Below, piece after piece: positions 17,923 to 29,248 of a stretch of 64,000 nt of DNA. The notes below the pieces were generated by a model. That model was given only the letters and a program-made list of their open reading frames with translations, searched no databases and was not told the DNA's origin. The number at the start of each line of letters is the position of its first letter. Position 1 is the stretch's first letter. Source of the stretch: Acidobacteriota bacterium (GTDB lineage Bacteria > Acidobacteriota > Terriglobia > Acidiferrales > UBA7541); contig JABCZJ010000014.1 in the NCBI GenBank assembly GCA_013289715.1, positions 1 to 64,000 on the forward strand. The letters run 5' to 3'. The translations under genes were made by a program, and so were the position numbers.

Positions 17923-18408
17923 ATGACGACTCGGGCTGGCGCGGGGATTGGGACACATCCTGTGCATAAGGCGATGGCTAGCCACACGCATCCTGGAGAT
18001 TTGCCTTGGGTGCCTTGGGCGCCGGGACATTTTATCAAGTTGATCAAGCTGAATCCGGTGACCGGGCAGATCATACTTTTTATCCGGTCGGTGCCGGGAG
18101 CGGCGCTGCAGATGCATTTTCATCCGGGGACCGTGGTGGTGTACACAGTGCAGGGGGCGTGGACTTACGACGAGGGATGGGTATCGGAGACGGGAGATGT
18201 GGTGTTCGAGGTGGCGGGGTCCACGCATTCGCCGCGGATGGTGGGGAAGGAAGATACGATTGTGTTTGCGGTGATCGAGGGGGCGCTGGATTTTGTGGAT
18301 GAGAAGGGGCAGACCATTGCTACGGAGAATTGGCAGACATTTTTGACGAGGTACCGGGATTATTGTGAGGAGCACGGCTTGGTGGCGGCGGAGATTACGA
18401 AATTTTAG
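17923..18408 (+). CDS. Cupin-domain protein, acetylacetone-cleaving-enzyme-like
   Basis: The 161-residue protein has the cupin metal-binding pattern: AALQMHFHPGTVVVYTVQGAW supplies the HxH and later Glu/Gln positions, and STHSPRM supplies the second-motif His. It resembles the family that includes acetylacetone dioxygenase and 2,4'-dihydroxyacetophenone dioxygenase (ETGDVVFEVAGSTHSPRM). Those bind non-heme iron. GGAGG at 17910-17914 is 8 bases from the ATG at 17923 but only 2 from an ATG at 17917, so I chose 17923. The substrate is unknown. Confidence 0.75.
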   Translation: MTTRAGAGIGTHPVHKAMASHTHPGDLPWVPWAPGHFIKLIKLNPVTGQIILFIRSVPGAALQMHFHPGTVVVYTVQGAWTYDEGWVSETGDVVFEVAGSTHSPRMVGKEDTIVFAVIEGALDFVDEKGQTIATENWQTFLTRYRDYCEEHGLVAAEITKF

Positions 18409-18854
18409 CGGGGCGATTCACCGCAGAGAGCGCAGAGAAAGGCAAAAGATTTGACAGAGAGTGCACAGAGAAAACCGCAGAGATCCTTCGCGGCGCTCAC
18501 GATGACGGTGCGCGTTAGCTGGCGCGAGCGGACTATATAAAGTCGAGCGCAAAGGCGCCCAGCTAAAGCTGGCCGCTGCAGAGTCAAGGGCACAGTCAAC
18601 TACGCCCGCCTAAAAGGCAGGCGGCCGCTACAAATTCAACGGCAACTGCAACAGCTACAGAGACTGCGACCGAGCCGGCGGCACGCCGGCGCTACGCTTC
18701 GATCCCGCGCAGCGGGATCTCAGGATGAATCGCGCTGCAGGGCGATTCACAAAGTCAACGGCGAGAGCACAGCCAACAGTGTAGCTGTGCCGCGAAAACG
18801 CGGCTGCGGCGTGTCGCGCGTGCATGCTAAAATGAGTGGAGGCGAGGCGCAGCA
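18409..18854. repeat. Repeat-packed intergenic region before purQ
   Basis: This 446-bp gap is a mosaic of repeat types seen singly elsewhere: the CACCGCAGAGAGCGCAGAG type (18419), GTGCACAGAGAAAACC (18462), a family B copy (18481-18509), TAAA-loop hairpins (18555 and 18603), a family A copy (18674-18695) and a hairpin with GATCCCGC and GCGGGATC (18700-18719). No gene was seen. Confidence 0.6.
18674..18695 (-). repeat. Family A palindromic repeat, copy 4
   Basis: GCCGGCGG, CACG, then CCGGCGCTAC within the repeat-packed region before purQ. Confidence 0.6.
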
Positions 18855-19610
18855 ATGAAATTTGGCGTGGTGCAATTTCCTGGGTCGAATTGCGATGCGG
18901 ACGCTTTCCATGCGGTAAGCGCGATCGTGCGGCAGCCGGTCGAGTTCATCTGGCACCAATCGGAGAATCTGGCTGGTTGCGACGTGGTGATTCTGCCGGG
19001 CGGATTTGCGTTTGGGGATTATTTGCGGACTGGGGCGATCGCGCGATTTTCGCCGGTGATGAAGGCGGTGGAGCGGTTTGCGCGCGGCGGCGGATTGGTG
19101 CTGGGGATTTGCAACGGATTTCAGATTTTGCTGGAAGCTGGGTTGCTTCCTGGCGCGATGATGCGCAATCAGGGGCTGCGTTTTCTTTGCCGACAGGTGC
19201 ACATACGCGTGGAAGCGACGGACACCCCCTTTACCAGCGCGGCTACGCGCGGACAAGCGCTGGAAATACCAATCGCGCACATGGAAGGAAATTATTTTTG
19301 CGAGGCTGCGGAGCTGGCGGAGCTGGAGCGTAACAACCAAATTATTTTCCACTATGTGCGGTCGGATGGCGGCGATGCTGATGCGGGTGATCGCGAAGCA
19401 AATCCTAACGGGTCGTTGCACGCGATTGCGGGGATCTGCAACCGCGAACGCAATGTGCTGGGATTGATGCCGCATCCGGAACGGGCGGTGGAGTTGGGGC
19501 TGGGATCGGCGGATGGGCTGGTGATTTTCCGGTCGCTGGTGGCTAGCTTGGCGGCTGCGGAGAGCGCGAGGCAGCGTGCGTCTGGAGTGAGGGCGGCGGT
19601 GCCGGCGTAG
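18855..19610 (+). CDS. purQ: Phosphoribosylformylglycinamidine synthase, glutaminase subunit
   Basis: PurQ supplies ammonia from glutamine to PurL in the fourth step of purine synthesis. The protein has 251 residues, starting [14 protein letters not shown]. The oxyanion strand [17 protein letters not shown], the nucleophile elbow [13 protein letters not shown] with catalytic Cys, and the catalytic His-Glu in [10 protein letters not shown] are all present. The C-terminus has a short Ala/Arg tail. It lies 246 bp upstream of purL, with a 95-bp repeat in between. No purS was found between or near them. Confidence 0.96.
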   Translation: MKFGVVQFPGSNCDADAFHAVSAIVRQPVEFIWHQSENLAGCDVVILPGGFAFGDYLRTGAIARFSPVMKAVERFARGGGLVLGICNGFQILLEAGLLPGAMMRNQGLRFLCRQVHIRVEATDTPFTSAATRGQALEIPIAHMEGNYFCEAAELAELERNNQIIFHYVRSDGGDADAGDREANPNGSLHAIAGICNRERNVLGLMPHPERAVELGLGSADGLVIFRSLVASLAAAESARQRASGVRAAVPA

Positions 19611-19670
19611 AGGGTTGTGTAACGATCCCACGAGCGTAGCGTCCTCGGTTGGGCGCAAGCGATTCAAAAG

Positions 19671-19768
19671 CTCACGGGAAATGCACCGCGAAAGGAATGG
19701 CGCTATCGCGCCATATTTACCCAGCCCTTCCGGGCTGGGCTAAGTTTTGCCGCGCCTACGGTGCTGGT
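19671..19768 (+). repeat. Repeat family C (about 95 bp), copy 1
   Basis: This segment, from CGGGAAATGC through the palindromes GGCGCTATCGCGCC and AGCCCTTCCGGGCTGGGCT to TTTTGCCGCGCCTACG, recurs with about 85% identity by eye at 24992-25088. Both copies are in the pur cluster, upstream of purL and of purM. An upstream extension of the purL frame would start inside this repeat, which argues against it. Confidence 0.65.
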
Positions 19769-19856
19769 TGGTTGCGCCGGGCGCAACGTACAGCAAATGC
19801 CGACGCAAGTTGCAACGTTCCGGCGACAGGGCGCGATTGGAAGTTTTCTGCACAAA

Positions 19857-22301
19857 ATGATTGATACAGAAATTAAGGTTACCCCGCAGATTGCGGCCGA
19901 GCACGGCCTGTCCCCTGAAGAATACGCGCGCACGCAGAAAATTTTGGGCCGCGATCCCTCGTTTACGGAGCTGGGAATATTCAGCGTGATGTGGAGCGAG
20001 CACTGCTCGTATAAATCGTCGCGCGTGCATTTGAAGCGGCTGCCGACGCGCGGGACGCACGTGGTGCAGGGGCCGGGGGAAAACGCCGGTGTGGTGGATA
20101 TCGGCGACGGGATGGTGGCGGTTTTCAAAATTGAATCGCACAACCATCCGAGTTTTGTAGAGCCGTTTCAGGGTGCGGCTACCGGAGTGGGCGGGATTTT
20201 GCGGGATATTTTCACGATGGGGGCGCGGCCGATTGCGGTGATGGATTCGTTGCGGTTCGGGCCGATTACAGCGGGGATGGACGACAAAAGCAGATCCCTC
20301 TCTGCGTCCCGCGCCCGCCACAGTGCGGCGGGAAAAGAGAAAACGCGGGAGTCCGTTCGCGATGACGGTGCTCCTGCCAGCGGCCCCGAAATCGGCACGA
20401 GAGTTGCGGCGGAGGAGATTGCGCGGAACCGGCATATTTTGGATGGGGTGATTCGCGGGATTGGATTTTATGGGAATTGTTTTGGCGTGCCGACGGTGGG
20501 CGGCGAAGTGGCGTTTGAGGCGTGCTATTCGAATAATCCTTTGGTGAACGCGTTGGCGCTGGGGATTTGCCGGCGCGAGGAATTATTTTTTGCTAAGGCG
20601 CGCGGGGCTGGGAATCCGGTGATTTACGTGGGGGCGAAGACGGGGCGCGACGGAATTCATGGGGCTTCGCTGCTGGCGTCGGCGGAATTCAGCGAGGAAT
20701 CGCAGCAGAAACGGCCGAACGTGCAGATGGGTGACCCGTTCATGGAAAAACTGTTGCTGGAAGCTTGCCTGGAAGCGATGCAGACGGGCGCGGTGGTGGC
20801 GATTCAGGACATGGGCGCGGCGGGATTGACGAGTTCGAGTTCGGAGATGGCGTCACGCGGAGGGCTGGGGATTGAAATTGACCTGGCGCGCGTGCCGCAG
20901 CGCGAGACGGGGATGACGCCGTACGAAATCATGTTGAGCGAATCGCAGGAGCGCATGTTGCTGGTGGCCGAGCGCGGGCGCGAGCGCGAAGTTTTTGAGG
21001 TGTTCCACAAATGGGGATTGGACGCTGTGGAGATTGGGCGCGTGACGGAAGATGGGATTTTGCGCGTGTTGAATCATGGGGAAGTGGCGGCTGCAATTCC
21101 TGCGCATGCGATCGCGGAGGAGGGGCCGCGCTACGAGCGGCCGATTGCTCGGCCTGATACTGCGTCTGAGGCCGGCACGAGTGCGGGTGCTGTTGCGGCG
21201 GCGCGCGCGCCATTGGCCGCTGTGGGCGCGGATTTGAGTGCGAATTTTCGGCGCTTGCTGGCTTCGCCGACGATTGCTTCGAAGCATTGGATTACGGAGC
21301 AGTACGATTCGATGGTGCAGACGAATACGACGTTTGGTCCGGGGGCGGGGGATGCGGCGGTGTTGCGGCTGAAAGAATCAAAACGCGCTCTGGCGCTGGC
21401 GACCGATGGTAACGGGCGCTGGGGATTTTTGGCGCCGCGATTGGGCGCGATGCATGCGGTGGCGGAGGCAGCGCGGAATGTGGCTTGCAGCGGGGCGCGT
21501 CCGATCGCGGCGACGAACTGCTTGAATTTTGGGAACCCGGAAAAGCCGGAGGTGATGTGGCAGTTCAGCGAGGCGATTGACGGGATTGCTGCGGCTTGCC
21601 GGGTTCTCGAGACACCGATCACTGGCGGGAACGTTAGTTTTTATAATGAGACATTGGGGAAGGCGATTTATCCGACGCCGGTGCTGGGCGTGCTGGGGTT
21701 GATGGAGGATGCGGAGTGCGCTTTGGGTGCGGGATTTCGGAATGTCGGCGATGTGATCGTGTTGCTTGATGGCGCTGCGCAAGATGGCGGCCTGAAGGCG
21801 TCCGCTACGAAAGCGGAATTCGCCTCCAGTGAATATGCTAAGACGATTCATGGCGTGGTCGCGGGATCGCCGCCGGCTATTGATTTGGCGGCGGAGAAAC
21901 GATTGATTGATTGTCTGGTGGCCCTGGCTGCGGAGCGCGCGGTACTTTCGGCGCATGACGTTAGTGATGGCGGGCTCGCGGTATCGGTGGCGGAGGCGTG
22001 TTTTGGGCGCGACGGGCTGTCGGCGGAGGTCGCGATCGATGCGACGGGCGCGGAGGATTTTGCGGAGGCTGCGCTGTTTGGGGAGCGTGGGGCGCGGGCC
22101 GTCGTGTCTGTTGCGCCCGCGTCGCTTGCCCGGGTGAATGCGATTGCGGCACAATACCACGTCGGTGCGCGGCGTATTGGTACAGTCACTGGCGGTGAAT
22201 TCCGCATCCAATGTCAAGGTGCGACTGTGATACAAGGCAGTATCGAATCGTTCCGGCGCGTGTGGAGCGAATCGCTGCCAAAGGCCGTCGAAAAAGCGTG
22301 A
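19857..22301 (+). CDS. purL: Phosphoribosylformylglycinamidine synthase, large subunit
   Basis: PurL converts FGAR to FGAM using ATP and ammonia from PurQ. The 814-residue product has the expected signatures: [65 protein letters not shown] and the second-half motif [10 protein letters not shown]. Between LRFGPITAG and RNRHILDGV, where relatives go straight on, there are about 50 extra residues. They are encoded largely by a copy of an intergenic repeat (20290-20368), read in frame. The ATG at 19857 gives the normal N-terminus. The last four bases (GTGA) overlap the next start. Confidence 0.94.
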   Translation: MIDTEIKVTPQIAAEHGLSPEEYARTQKILGRDPSFTELGIFSVMWSEHCSYKSSRVHLKRLPTRGTHVVQGPGENAGVVDIGDGMVAVFKIESHNHPSFVEPFQGAATGVGGILRDIFTMGARPIAVMDSLRFGPITAGMDDKSRSLSASRARHSAAGKEKTRESVRDDGAPASGPEIGTRVAAEEIARNRHILDGVIRGIGFYGNCFGVPTVGGEVAFEACYSNNPLVNALALGICRREELFFAKARGAGNPVIYVGAKTGRDGIHGASLLASAEFSEESQQKRPNVQMGDPFMEKLLLEACLEAMQTGAVVAIQDMGAAGLTSSSSEMASRGGLGIEIDLARVPQRETGMTPYEIMLSESQERMLLVAERGREREVFEVFHKWGLDAVEIGRVTEDGILRVLNHGEVAAAIPAHAIAEEGPRYERPIARPDTASEAGTSAGAVAAARAPLAAVGADLSANFRRLLASPTIASKHWITEQYDSMVQTNTTFGPGAGDAAVLRLKESKRALALATDGNGRWGFLAPRLGAMHAVAEAARNVACSGARPIAATNCLNFGNPEKPEVMWQFSEAIDGIAAACRVLETPITGGNVSFYNETLGKAIYPTPVLGVLGLMEDAECALGAGFRNVGDVIVLLDGAAQDGGLKASATKAEFASSEYAKTIHGVVAGSPPAIDLAAEKRLIDCLVALAAERAVLSAHDVSDGGLAVSVAEACFGRDGLSAEVAIDATGAEDFAEAALFGERGARAVVSVAPASLARVNAIAAQYHVGARRIGTVTGGEFRIQCQGATVIQGSIESFRRVWSESLPKAVEKA
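20290..20368 (+). repeat. Repeat family B, long copy embedded in purL
   Basis: GCAGATCCCTC, then GCGTCCCGCGCCCGCCA, GCGGCGGGA and finally GATGACGG. The same order with nearly the same bases occurs in an intergenic region at 45214-45287. Here it is translated as part of PurL (residues [15 protein letters not shown] and following). Confidence 0.7.
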
Positions 22302-22704
22302 CGAACGGGCTGGTCAATGGAGGCCGTTGGCTGGTAGCGTCAGTTTTCGCTATCGAGGGCGTCACATGGGTGTGGAGTAGCGTTGTAACGCGCCTCATCG
22401 ACAGTTTAACTGGTTTCGCGCGGAGCGAGCCCGTATCGTTTTTTCCGGTGTACGAAGGCATTATGTCATCCGGCACATTGCTGCTTTGTGCGTGGGGAAT
22501 TTTCAACTGGCGGGTCTGGGGTCGTTATCTTGCGGTTTTTCTTGCGACTTTCGGCGTCATCGTGGCAATCGCCGCGGTCCGTTTTGGCGGCGGGTCAAGA
22601 AGTTACGTAGCTCTAACTTTTGCGATAGTGCTAAACAGCTTGGTCTTGATCTGGCTTCTGCTTCCTTCGGTGCGGGCGGAATATGCCCGAAAGGCGCTGA
22701 CGGC

Positions 22705-22708
<4 letters not shown>
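22298..22708 (+). CDS. Small four-helix membrane protein between purL and purF
   Basis: The GTG at 22298 overlaps the purL stop (GTGA), and this gene's own stop overlaps the purF start in the same way. The 136-residue product has about four hydrophobic segments ([49 protein letters not shown] and [16 protein letters not shown]). It has no recognisable family motif. Translational coupling on both sides means it should be made together with PurL and PurF. Codon use is less G-rich than its neighbours, which may mean later insertion. Confidence 0.75.
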
Positions 22709-24115
<1,407 letters not shown>

Positions 24116-24126
<11 letters not shown>

Positions 24127-24934
24127 CGTGGAAGAGGCCGTGGCCGCAGACCGGGAACGGCTGGGAAAAACGCGCGAGGAGCATCACGAGCACGCGACGA
24201 CCAGCGACAAGGTCTGGCGCGAAGTGGTTTCGTGGTTTTGGGTGATCATGGCGTTCCTTTTTATCGAGGGGACGCTGGTGCAGGCGCGGGTGATTCCGAG
24301 CGGCTCGATGGAAAACACGGTGCTGATCGGGGATCACTTGATCGTGAGCCGGTTTGGATACGATGCGGGGATACCGTTCACTCCCTGGCATGTGCCGCTG
24401 TGGCGCGAGCCGAAGAGGCAGCAGATTACCGTGTTTCGCGCGCCGCTGGCCGATCAGGGGTTTCCGGATTTCATCAAGCGCTGTATTGGAGTGCCGGGCG
24501 ACCGCATAAAAATCGTTGAGGGGAAAGTGTACGTGAATGGGGATCTGCTCAACGAGCCTTACGCGATTCATAATCCGAATGCAGCGGATTCGCCGGTGGA
24601 GAATTTTCCGGCGCGAACCAGCGACATGGCTTTTGCGGATAACCCCGACTGGCGGACGGAGCTTGCGAAACAGGTGAAGAACGGCGAGTTAGTCGTTCCG
24701 GCGGGCGAATATTTCATGATGGGCGATAACCGCGACAATTCGAACGACGGCCGCTACTGGGGATTTGTGCCGCGGGAAAATATTATTGGGACGCCGGTGT
24801 TGATTTATATGTCCATCGAGGCGCCGGAGGATGTGTGGGAGCCGGGGCACGTGGGCGAGCGGTTTGCGACTTATTTGAACGCCGTGATTCATCCGGGAGA
24901 GATTCGCTGGAAGCGGTTGTTCCATATTTTTTAA
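24116..24934 (+). CDS. lepB: Signal peptidase I
   Basis: This inner-membrane serine protease removes signal peptides from exported proteins. The GTG at 24116, with GGAGG shortly before, starts inside the purF end and gives 272 residues. After a charged N-terminus there is one hydrophobic anchor (WREVVSWFWVIMAFLFIEGTL), then the catalytic-serine box VIPSGSMENTVLIGDHL. The catalytic Lys lies in IKRCIGVPGDRI and the final box is GDNRDNSNDGRYWGFV. Length and motif order are normal. Placement in a purine operon is unusual and probably reflects co-transcription only. Confidence 0.95.
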
Positions 24935-25278
24935 TGGGTCGGGAGCGTTCGGTGTCCATATCTTACGAGCGCGCAGGTCAGTAGGAAGGCTCGCGGGAAA
25001 TGCGCCGCGAAATGAATGGCGCTGTCGCGCCATAATTACCCTGGCCTTCCGGCCTGGGCTGGCTTTTGCCGCGCCTACGGCGCTGGTGGGTAGCGGGGCT
25101 GGGCTGCAGATGTGGATTGACGAATCACTGCGGCTGTTGCAAAAGAGGAACTTCAGCGGCTAAAGCCACGACCCACAAAGATTTTCGAGTTGTTGCGCAG
25201 ACTCTAAGGATCGGTTTCCCAGCAACCGATTAGGCTTCGCGAATAACTTTTGTCTCCTTCAGGAAGCAGAAACCAACC
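24935..25278. other. Repeat-bearing gap between lepB and purM
   Basis: The gap holds a family C copy, a TAAA-loop repeat (25147-25183, shared with 35482-35555) and a small hairpin ATCGGTT/AACCGAT (25210-25230) just before purM. That hairpin could end transcription from the upstream genes. No gene was seen. Confidence 0.55.
24992..25088 (+). repeat. Repeat family C, copy 2
   Basis: CGGGAAATGCGCCGCGAAA, GGCGCTGTCGCGCC, CCTGGCCTTCCGGCCTGGGCT and TTTTGCCGCGCCTACGG follow the same order as the copy at 19671. It lies between lepB and purM. Confidence 0.65.
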
Positions 25279-26325
25279 ATGCGCTATGCCGATGCCGGAG
25301 TAAATATCGCGGTGGCCGATGAAGCGAAGCGGCGCATTGCGGCTATGGCGCGGAAAACTTTTACTCGTGGGGTGCTGGCGCCCATCGGCGGATTTGGAGC
25401 GCTTTTCCAGCTGGACAGCAAGCGCTGGCGCGAGCCGATATTGGTATCGAGCGCGGATGGCGTGGGGACCAAGCTGAAAATTGCCTTTGCCACGGGGATA
25501 CATTCGACGGTGGGCGCGGATATTTTGAATCATTGCATCAATGACATTTTGACGCAGGGTGCGCAGCCATTATTTTTTCTGGATTACCTGGCGATGGGAA
25601 AGATTGACGCGCGCGTGGTGGAGCAGGTGATTGAGGGGATGAGCCGCGCGGCGCGCCATGCGGGTTGCGCTTTGATTGGCGGAGAGACGGCGGAGATGCC
25701 GGACTTCTATCCGGCGGGCGAATACGATCTGGCGGGGTTTATTGTTGGAGCTGTCGAGCGAAAAATGCAGCTGGATCCGCGGCGAGTGCGTCCGGGGGAT
25801 GCATTGCTGGCGCTGCCTTCGAGCGGATTGCACACGAATGGATATTCTTTGGCGCGGAAATTGGTGTTTGGAGTCGCGAGGCTTAGTCCGAACACTTATG
25901 TGGCGGAGGTTAGCAACAAGATTGGGCCGGAACTCTTGAAGCCGCATCGGGCTTATTGGCCGCTGCTGAAAAGTATCTTGGCGCGCGGGTGGGTGACTAC
26001 CATGGCGCATATTACGGGCGGCGGGATTACCGGGAATTTGCCGCGGGCTTTGCCGGCGAACGTGCAGGCGGTGATTGATTTGGGTTCGTGGCCGGTGTTG
26101 CCGATTTTTCGTTATTTGGCGCGGGTGGGTGCGATTGAGCGGGATGAGCTCTTGCGGACTTTTAATTTGGGCGTGGGGATGATTTTGGTGGTGCCGGCTA
26201 AGCATGTGTCGAGGGTGGAGACGGAATTGAAGCGGCGGCGGGAGAAATTTTATTTGATTGGAAGGATTGAGCGCGCGGTGCGGGGAAAGCCGCGCGTGAT
26301 TTATGGCGGGAAATTGGGGTTGTAG
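25279..26325 (+). CDS. purM: Phosphoribosylformylglycinamidine cyclo-ligase
   Basis: PurM closes the imidazole ring, turning FGAM into AIR with ATP. The 348-residue protein starts MRYADAGVNI and has the family pattern: SADGVGTKLKIAFATG, HCINDILTQGAQPLFFLDYLAMGKID, GGETAEMPDFY and HITGGGITGNLPRAL. All catalytic-looking motifs are intact. It is separated from lepB by 344 bp of repeats, so it may have its own promoter. Confidence 0.96.
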   Translation: MRYADAGVNIAVADEAKRRIAAMARKTFTRGVLAPIGGFGALFQLDSKRWREPILVSSADGVGTKLKIAFATGIHSTVGADILNHCINDILTQGAQPLFFLDYLAMGKIDARVVEQVIEGMSRAARHAGCALIGGETAEMPDFYPAGEYDLAGFIVGAVERKMQLDPRRVRPGDALLALPSSGLHTNGYSLARKLVFGVARLSPNTYVAEVSNKIGPELLKPHRAYWPLLKSILARGWVTTMAHITGGGITGNLPRALPANVQAVIDLGSWPVLPIFRYLARVGAIERDELLRTFNLGVGMILVVPAKHVSRVETELKRRREKFYLIGRIERAVRGKPRVIYGGKLGL

Positions 26326-26586
26326 AGTTTGCGGCGACGCCACCTGCAGGACTTTTTACCGCGGAGGAGCAGAGGGCGCAGAGGAACGCAGCAGCGAGTC
26401 TGCGACACTTGCTGTTGCGAGGGCGCTGGTGCCGCGTCTAAACCCCCACCCCCCGTGAAACAACAGCGGGATGGATGGCGCAACCGTAAAGTCGAAACCG
26501 AGTTCAAGAAGAAGAGCACAAGAGTGGCTGTGCCACGATGCGCTAGGCTTTCCAGGGGCGGCGGGTATGATTCGCTCGCACCTTCG
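26326..26586. other. Gap between purM and the lipoprotein gene, with repeat remnants
   Basis: Contains a CCGCGGAGGAGCAGAGGGCG stretch related to the CGCAGAG repeats and a homopolymer-like CCCCCACCCCCCG tract. No gene recognised. Confidence 0.4.
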
Positions 26587-27096
26587 CTACTGATCGGGAT
26601 TGTCAATATCTACGGCGGCTTTCCAGGTGCCGTCGTTTTGCTTCTTCCACACGACCACGTATTTGCCTTTCTCGTCGCTTGATTTGCCCTTCTTGTCGGT
26701 GGTGACGAAATCGTAGGTGCCTGTCTCGTAGGCCAGCTCGCCGGAGCGCGCGATTTCGACGGTCGTGGTCTGAAAACTCAGGCCGAGGCCGGGCGCTGCC
26801 AGCAGCTGGGCCCAATTCTTGCGGATACTTTCTTTGCCTTTTGCGGCGGGAGTTTTTTCGGGGAATTGCAGGGCGTCATCAGCGTAGAAGGACATGGTTT
26901 TGTCGAGGTCTTTCGCGGTGGAGGCCTGGCTCCATGCGGCGGAAGCGGCGCGGATGGCGGCTTCGTCGGCGGCACGGGATTGCCGGATTTCCTGTTGGTG
27001 TTGGGCTTGCGAATCCTGTTCGCCGGCGCGATCGCAGGAGGTGGTGAGGAGGATGGCGAAGAGTGCGGCTAAAAGGATCGGCCGTGTGCGCGGCAT
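26587..27096 (-). CDS. DUF4440/SnoaL-like lipoprotein
   Basis: This 169-residue protein begins with a lipoprotein signal (LLAALFAILLTTSCDRAG, lipobox ending in Cys). The mature part is an NTF2-like domain: SAAWSQASTAKDLDKTMSFYADDALQFPEKTPAAKG, where the helix followed by YADDA is the DUF4440 hallmark, and a final strand YVVVWKKQNDGTWKAAVDI. AGGAG lies upstream of the ATG at 27096. It converges on purM. These proteins are common in acidobacteria and their role is unknown. Confidence 0.8.
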   Translation of the reverse strand: MPRTRPILLAALFAILLTTSCDRAGEQDSQAQHQQEIRQSRAADEAAIRAASAAWSQASTAKDLDKTMSFYADDALQFPEKTPAAKGKESIRKNWAQLLAAPGLGLSFQTTTVEIARSGELAYETGTYDFVTTDKKGKSSDEKGKYVVVWKKQNDGTWKAAVDIDNPDQ

Positions 27097-27184
27097 GGAA
27101 AGTCTCCTGTGTGAATTTTGTAGTGCGCGGAGGACACGATGCCTTGGTGGCGGTCGACAGTCAAGGGAGGGCGGGGCTGACGCG

Positions 27185-27220
27185 GTGGCAAGCTGGGGCG
27201 CAACAAGGAGCGCCCCTACC
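27185..27220 (+). repeat. Repeat family D, copy 1 (36 bp)
   Basis: GTGGCAAGCTGGGGCGC, AACAAGGAG, then CGCCCCTACC. A copy with 2-3 differences is at 39695-39730. The GGGGCG and CGCCCC ends pair as a hairpin. Confidence 0.6.
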
Positions 27221-27316
27221 GGCCAACACGAATTTTCGCATCGCGTCGTCGTGCGGCGTGGCGGCGCGCGGGCGAAGTTTTGCCGGTTTGGGGAACTGTG
27301 CTAATTTCGGGCGGTC

Positions 27317-27946
27317 ATGGCGAAACGGATTGGGGTGCTGCTATCGGGGCGCGGATCGAATTTCGAAGCGCTGGCGGAGAGCGTGGAGGCGGGGCGCATT
27401 CCGGATGCGGAAATTGCGATCGTGGTGAGCAATCGCGAAGGCGCTGAAGGGATTGAGAAGGCGCGGCGGCGCGGGTTGGATGCGCGGGTGATTCCTTCGA
27501 AGGGACTGGAGCGCGAGGCTTACGACAAGCTGGTGGTGGCGGCGCTGCTGGAGAAGAAAATTGATCTGGTGTGCCTGGCAGGTTATATGCGGCTGCTTTC
27601 GCCGCATTTTGTGACGGCATTTCCCAACCGGATTTTGAATATTCATCCTTCTTTGCTACCGGCGTTTCCGGGATTGGAATCGCAGCGGCAGGCGCTCGAG
27701 CATGGCGCGAAATTTTCGGGGTGCACAGTGCACTTCGTGGATGAAAATCTGGACGCGGGGCCGATCGTGCTGCAGGCGTGCGTGGCGATCTTGGACGGGG
27801 ATACGCCGGAAACTTTGGCGGAGCGGATTTTGCTTGAGGAACATCGCATTTATACGGAGGCGGTGCGGATTGTGCTGGAGGGGCGGTACAGGATGGAGGG
27901 GCGGCGCGTGCTGTTGAATGCGCCGAAAGGGGAGGGGGGGAAATAG
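27317..27946 (+). CDS. purN: Phosphoribosylglycinamide formyltransferase
   Basis: PurN transfers a formyl group from 10-formyl-tetrahydrofolate to GAR. The 209-residue protein starts MAKRIGVLLSGRGSNFEAL, and VCLAGYMRLLSPHFV, NIHPSLLPAFPG and the catalytic segment HFVDENLDAGPIVLQ are present. The key Asn, His and Asp (NIHPS and DAGPI) are intact. Its stop overlaps the tyrS GTG by one base. Confidence 0.96.
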   Translation: MAKRIGVLLSGRGSNFEALAESVEAGRIPDAEIAIVVSNREGAEGIEKARRRGLDARVIPSKGLEREAYDKLVVAALLEKKIDLVCLAGYMRLLSPHFVTAFPNRILNIHPSLLPAFPGLESQRQALEHGAKFSGCTVHFVDENLDAGPIVLQACVAILDGDTPETLAERILLEEHRIYTEAVRIVLEGRYRMEGRRVLLNAPKGEGGK

Positions 27947-29175
27947 TGTCGTCTGCAAAATTCAAGCCGGTGGAAGAGCAGCTTGCCTACCTGAAAAAGG
28001 GCGTGGCGGAAATAATTCGCGAAGAGGAATTGAAGGCAAAGCTGGAGCAGGCCGTGAAGACCGGGAAACCGCTGCGCGTATATCTGGGCGTGGACCCGAC
28101 GGCGCCGGACATTCATCTGGGGCATACCGTGGTGCTGCGGAAACTGAAACAATTTCAGGATATGGGGCATACCGCGGTTTTTCTGATTGGGGATTTTTCC
28201 GCGATGATCGGGGATCCGACGGGGCAGTCGGAAACGCGTCCGCCGCTGAAGGCCGAGCAGGTGCAGAAGAACGCGGAAACATATTTGCAGCAGGTGTTCA
28301 AGATATTGGACAAAAGCAAGACCGAGGTGCGTTACAACAACGAGTGGCTGGGGAAATTGAGCAGCACCGAAGTGGTGCAACTTTGCGCGCACTACCGGTT
28401 GGCGCGGATGCTGGAGCGCGAGGATTTTCGTTCGCGGCTGGAGGCGAATCAGCCGATTTCGGTGCACGAGCTTTTGTATCCGTTGTTGACGGCTTACGAC
28501 GCGGTGGCTTTGAAGTCGGATGTGGAATTGGGAGCGACGGAGCAGAAATTCAATTTGCTGGTGCATCGCGAGATACAGCGCGAGTACGGATTGCCGGGGC
28601 AGGTGATTTTGACGATGCCGATTCTGGTGGGACTGGACGGCGAGCGGAAGATGTCGAAGAGCCTGGGGAATTACATCGGGATTACGGATGTGCCGGGGGA
28701 GATGTTCGGGAAATTGATGTCCATTTCGGACGAATTGATGTGGTCTTACTACGAATTGCTGACGGATTTTGGTTCGCCGGTGATTGTGCGGCTGCGTGAG
28801 GAAGTGAAGATGGGCGTGCTGCATCCGATGGACGCGAAGATGCAGATGGCGCATACGATTGTGGCGGGATTTCATGGGGAGGAGGCCGCGAAGGAAGCGG
28901 CGGACGAGTTTCGGTTGGTGTATCGCGATCGCAAAGCGCCTACGGACATGCCGCAAATGAATTTGGCTTGGGGGACGCGGCCGCTTCATTTGGTTTTGAC
29001 GGAGGCGGGGACGGCTTCGTCGCGGAGCGAGGCGGAGAGATTGATCAAGGCGGGGGCGGTGGAGGTGAATGGTGTGATTGAGAAGGACGTGAAGCGGACG
29101 ATTGTTTTGAATCCGGGGGAGATGCTGGCTTTGCGTGTGGGGAAGAAGAAATTTTTGCGGGTCGTGGGGGTTTAG
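27946..29175 (+). CDS. tyrS: Tyrosyl-tRNA synthetase
   Basis: This class I aminoacyl-tRNA synthetase charges tRNA-Tyr. The GTG at 27946 gives 409 residues. HIGH appears as HLGH after GVDPTAPDI, KMSKS as KMSKSLGNYI, and the C-terminal S4-like domain as SRSEAERLIKAGAVEVNG. The arrangement fits the TyrZ-like group often annotated tyrS. It is translationally linked to purN. Confidence 0.95.
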   Translation: MSSAKFKPVEEQLAYLKKGVAEIIREEELKAKLEQAVKTGKPLRVYLGVDPTAPDIHLGHTVVLRKLKQFQDMGHTAVFLIGDFSAMIGDPTGQSETRPPLKAEQVQKNAETYLQQVFKILDKSKTEVRYNNEWLGKLSSTEVVQLCAHYRLARMLEREDFRSRLEANQPISVHELLYPLLTAYDAVALKSDVELGATEQKFNLLVHREIQREYGLPGQVILTMPILVGLDGERKMSKSLGNYIGITDVPGEMFGKLMSISDELMWSYYELLTDFGSPVIVRLREEVKMGVLHPMDAKMQMAHTIVAGFHGEEAAKEAADEFRLVYRDRKAPTDMPQMNLAWGTRPLHLVLTEAGTASSRSEAERLIKAGAVEVNGVIEKDVKRTIVLNPGEMLALRVGKKKFLRVVGV

Positions 29176-29248
29176 GGGATACGCATCGGAGAGATTTACC
29201 GCAGAGGACGCAGAGAAAATCTTGGATCGCAGCTGCGCAGAGTTTGTA

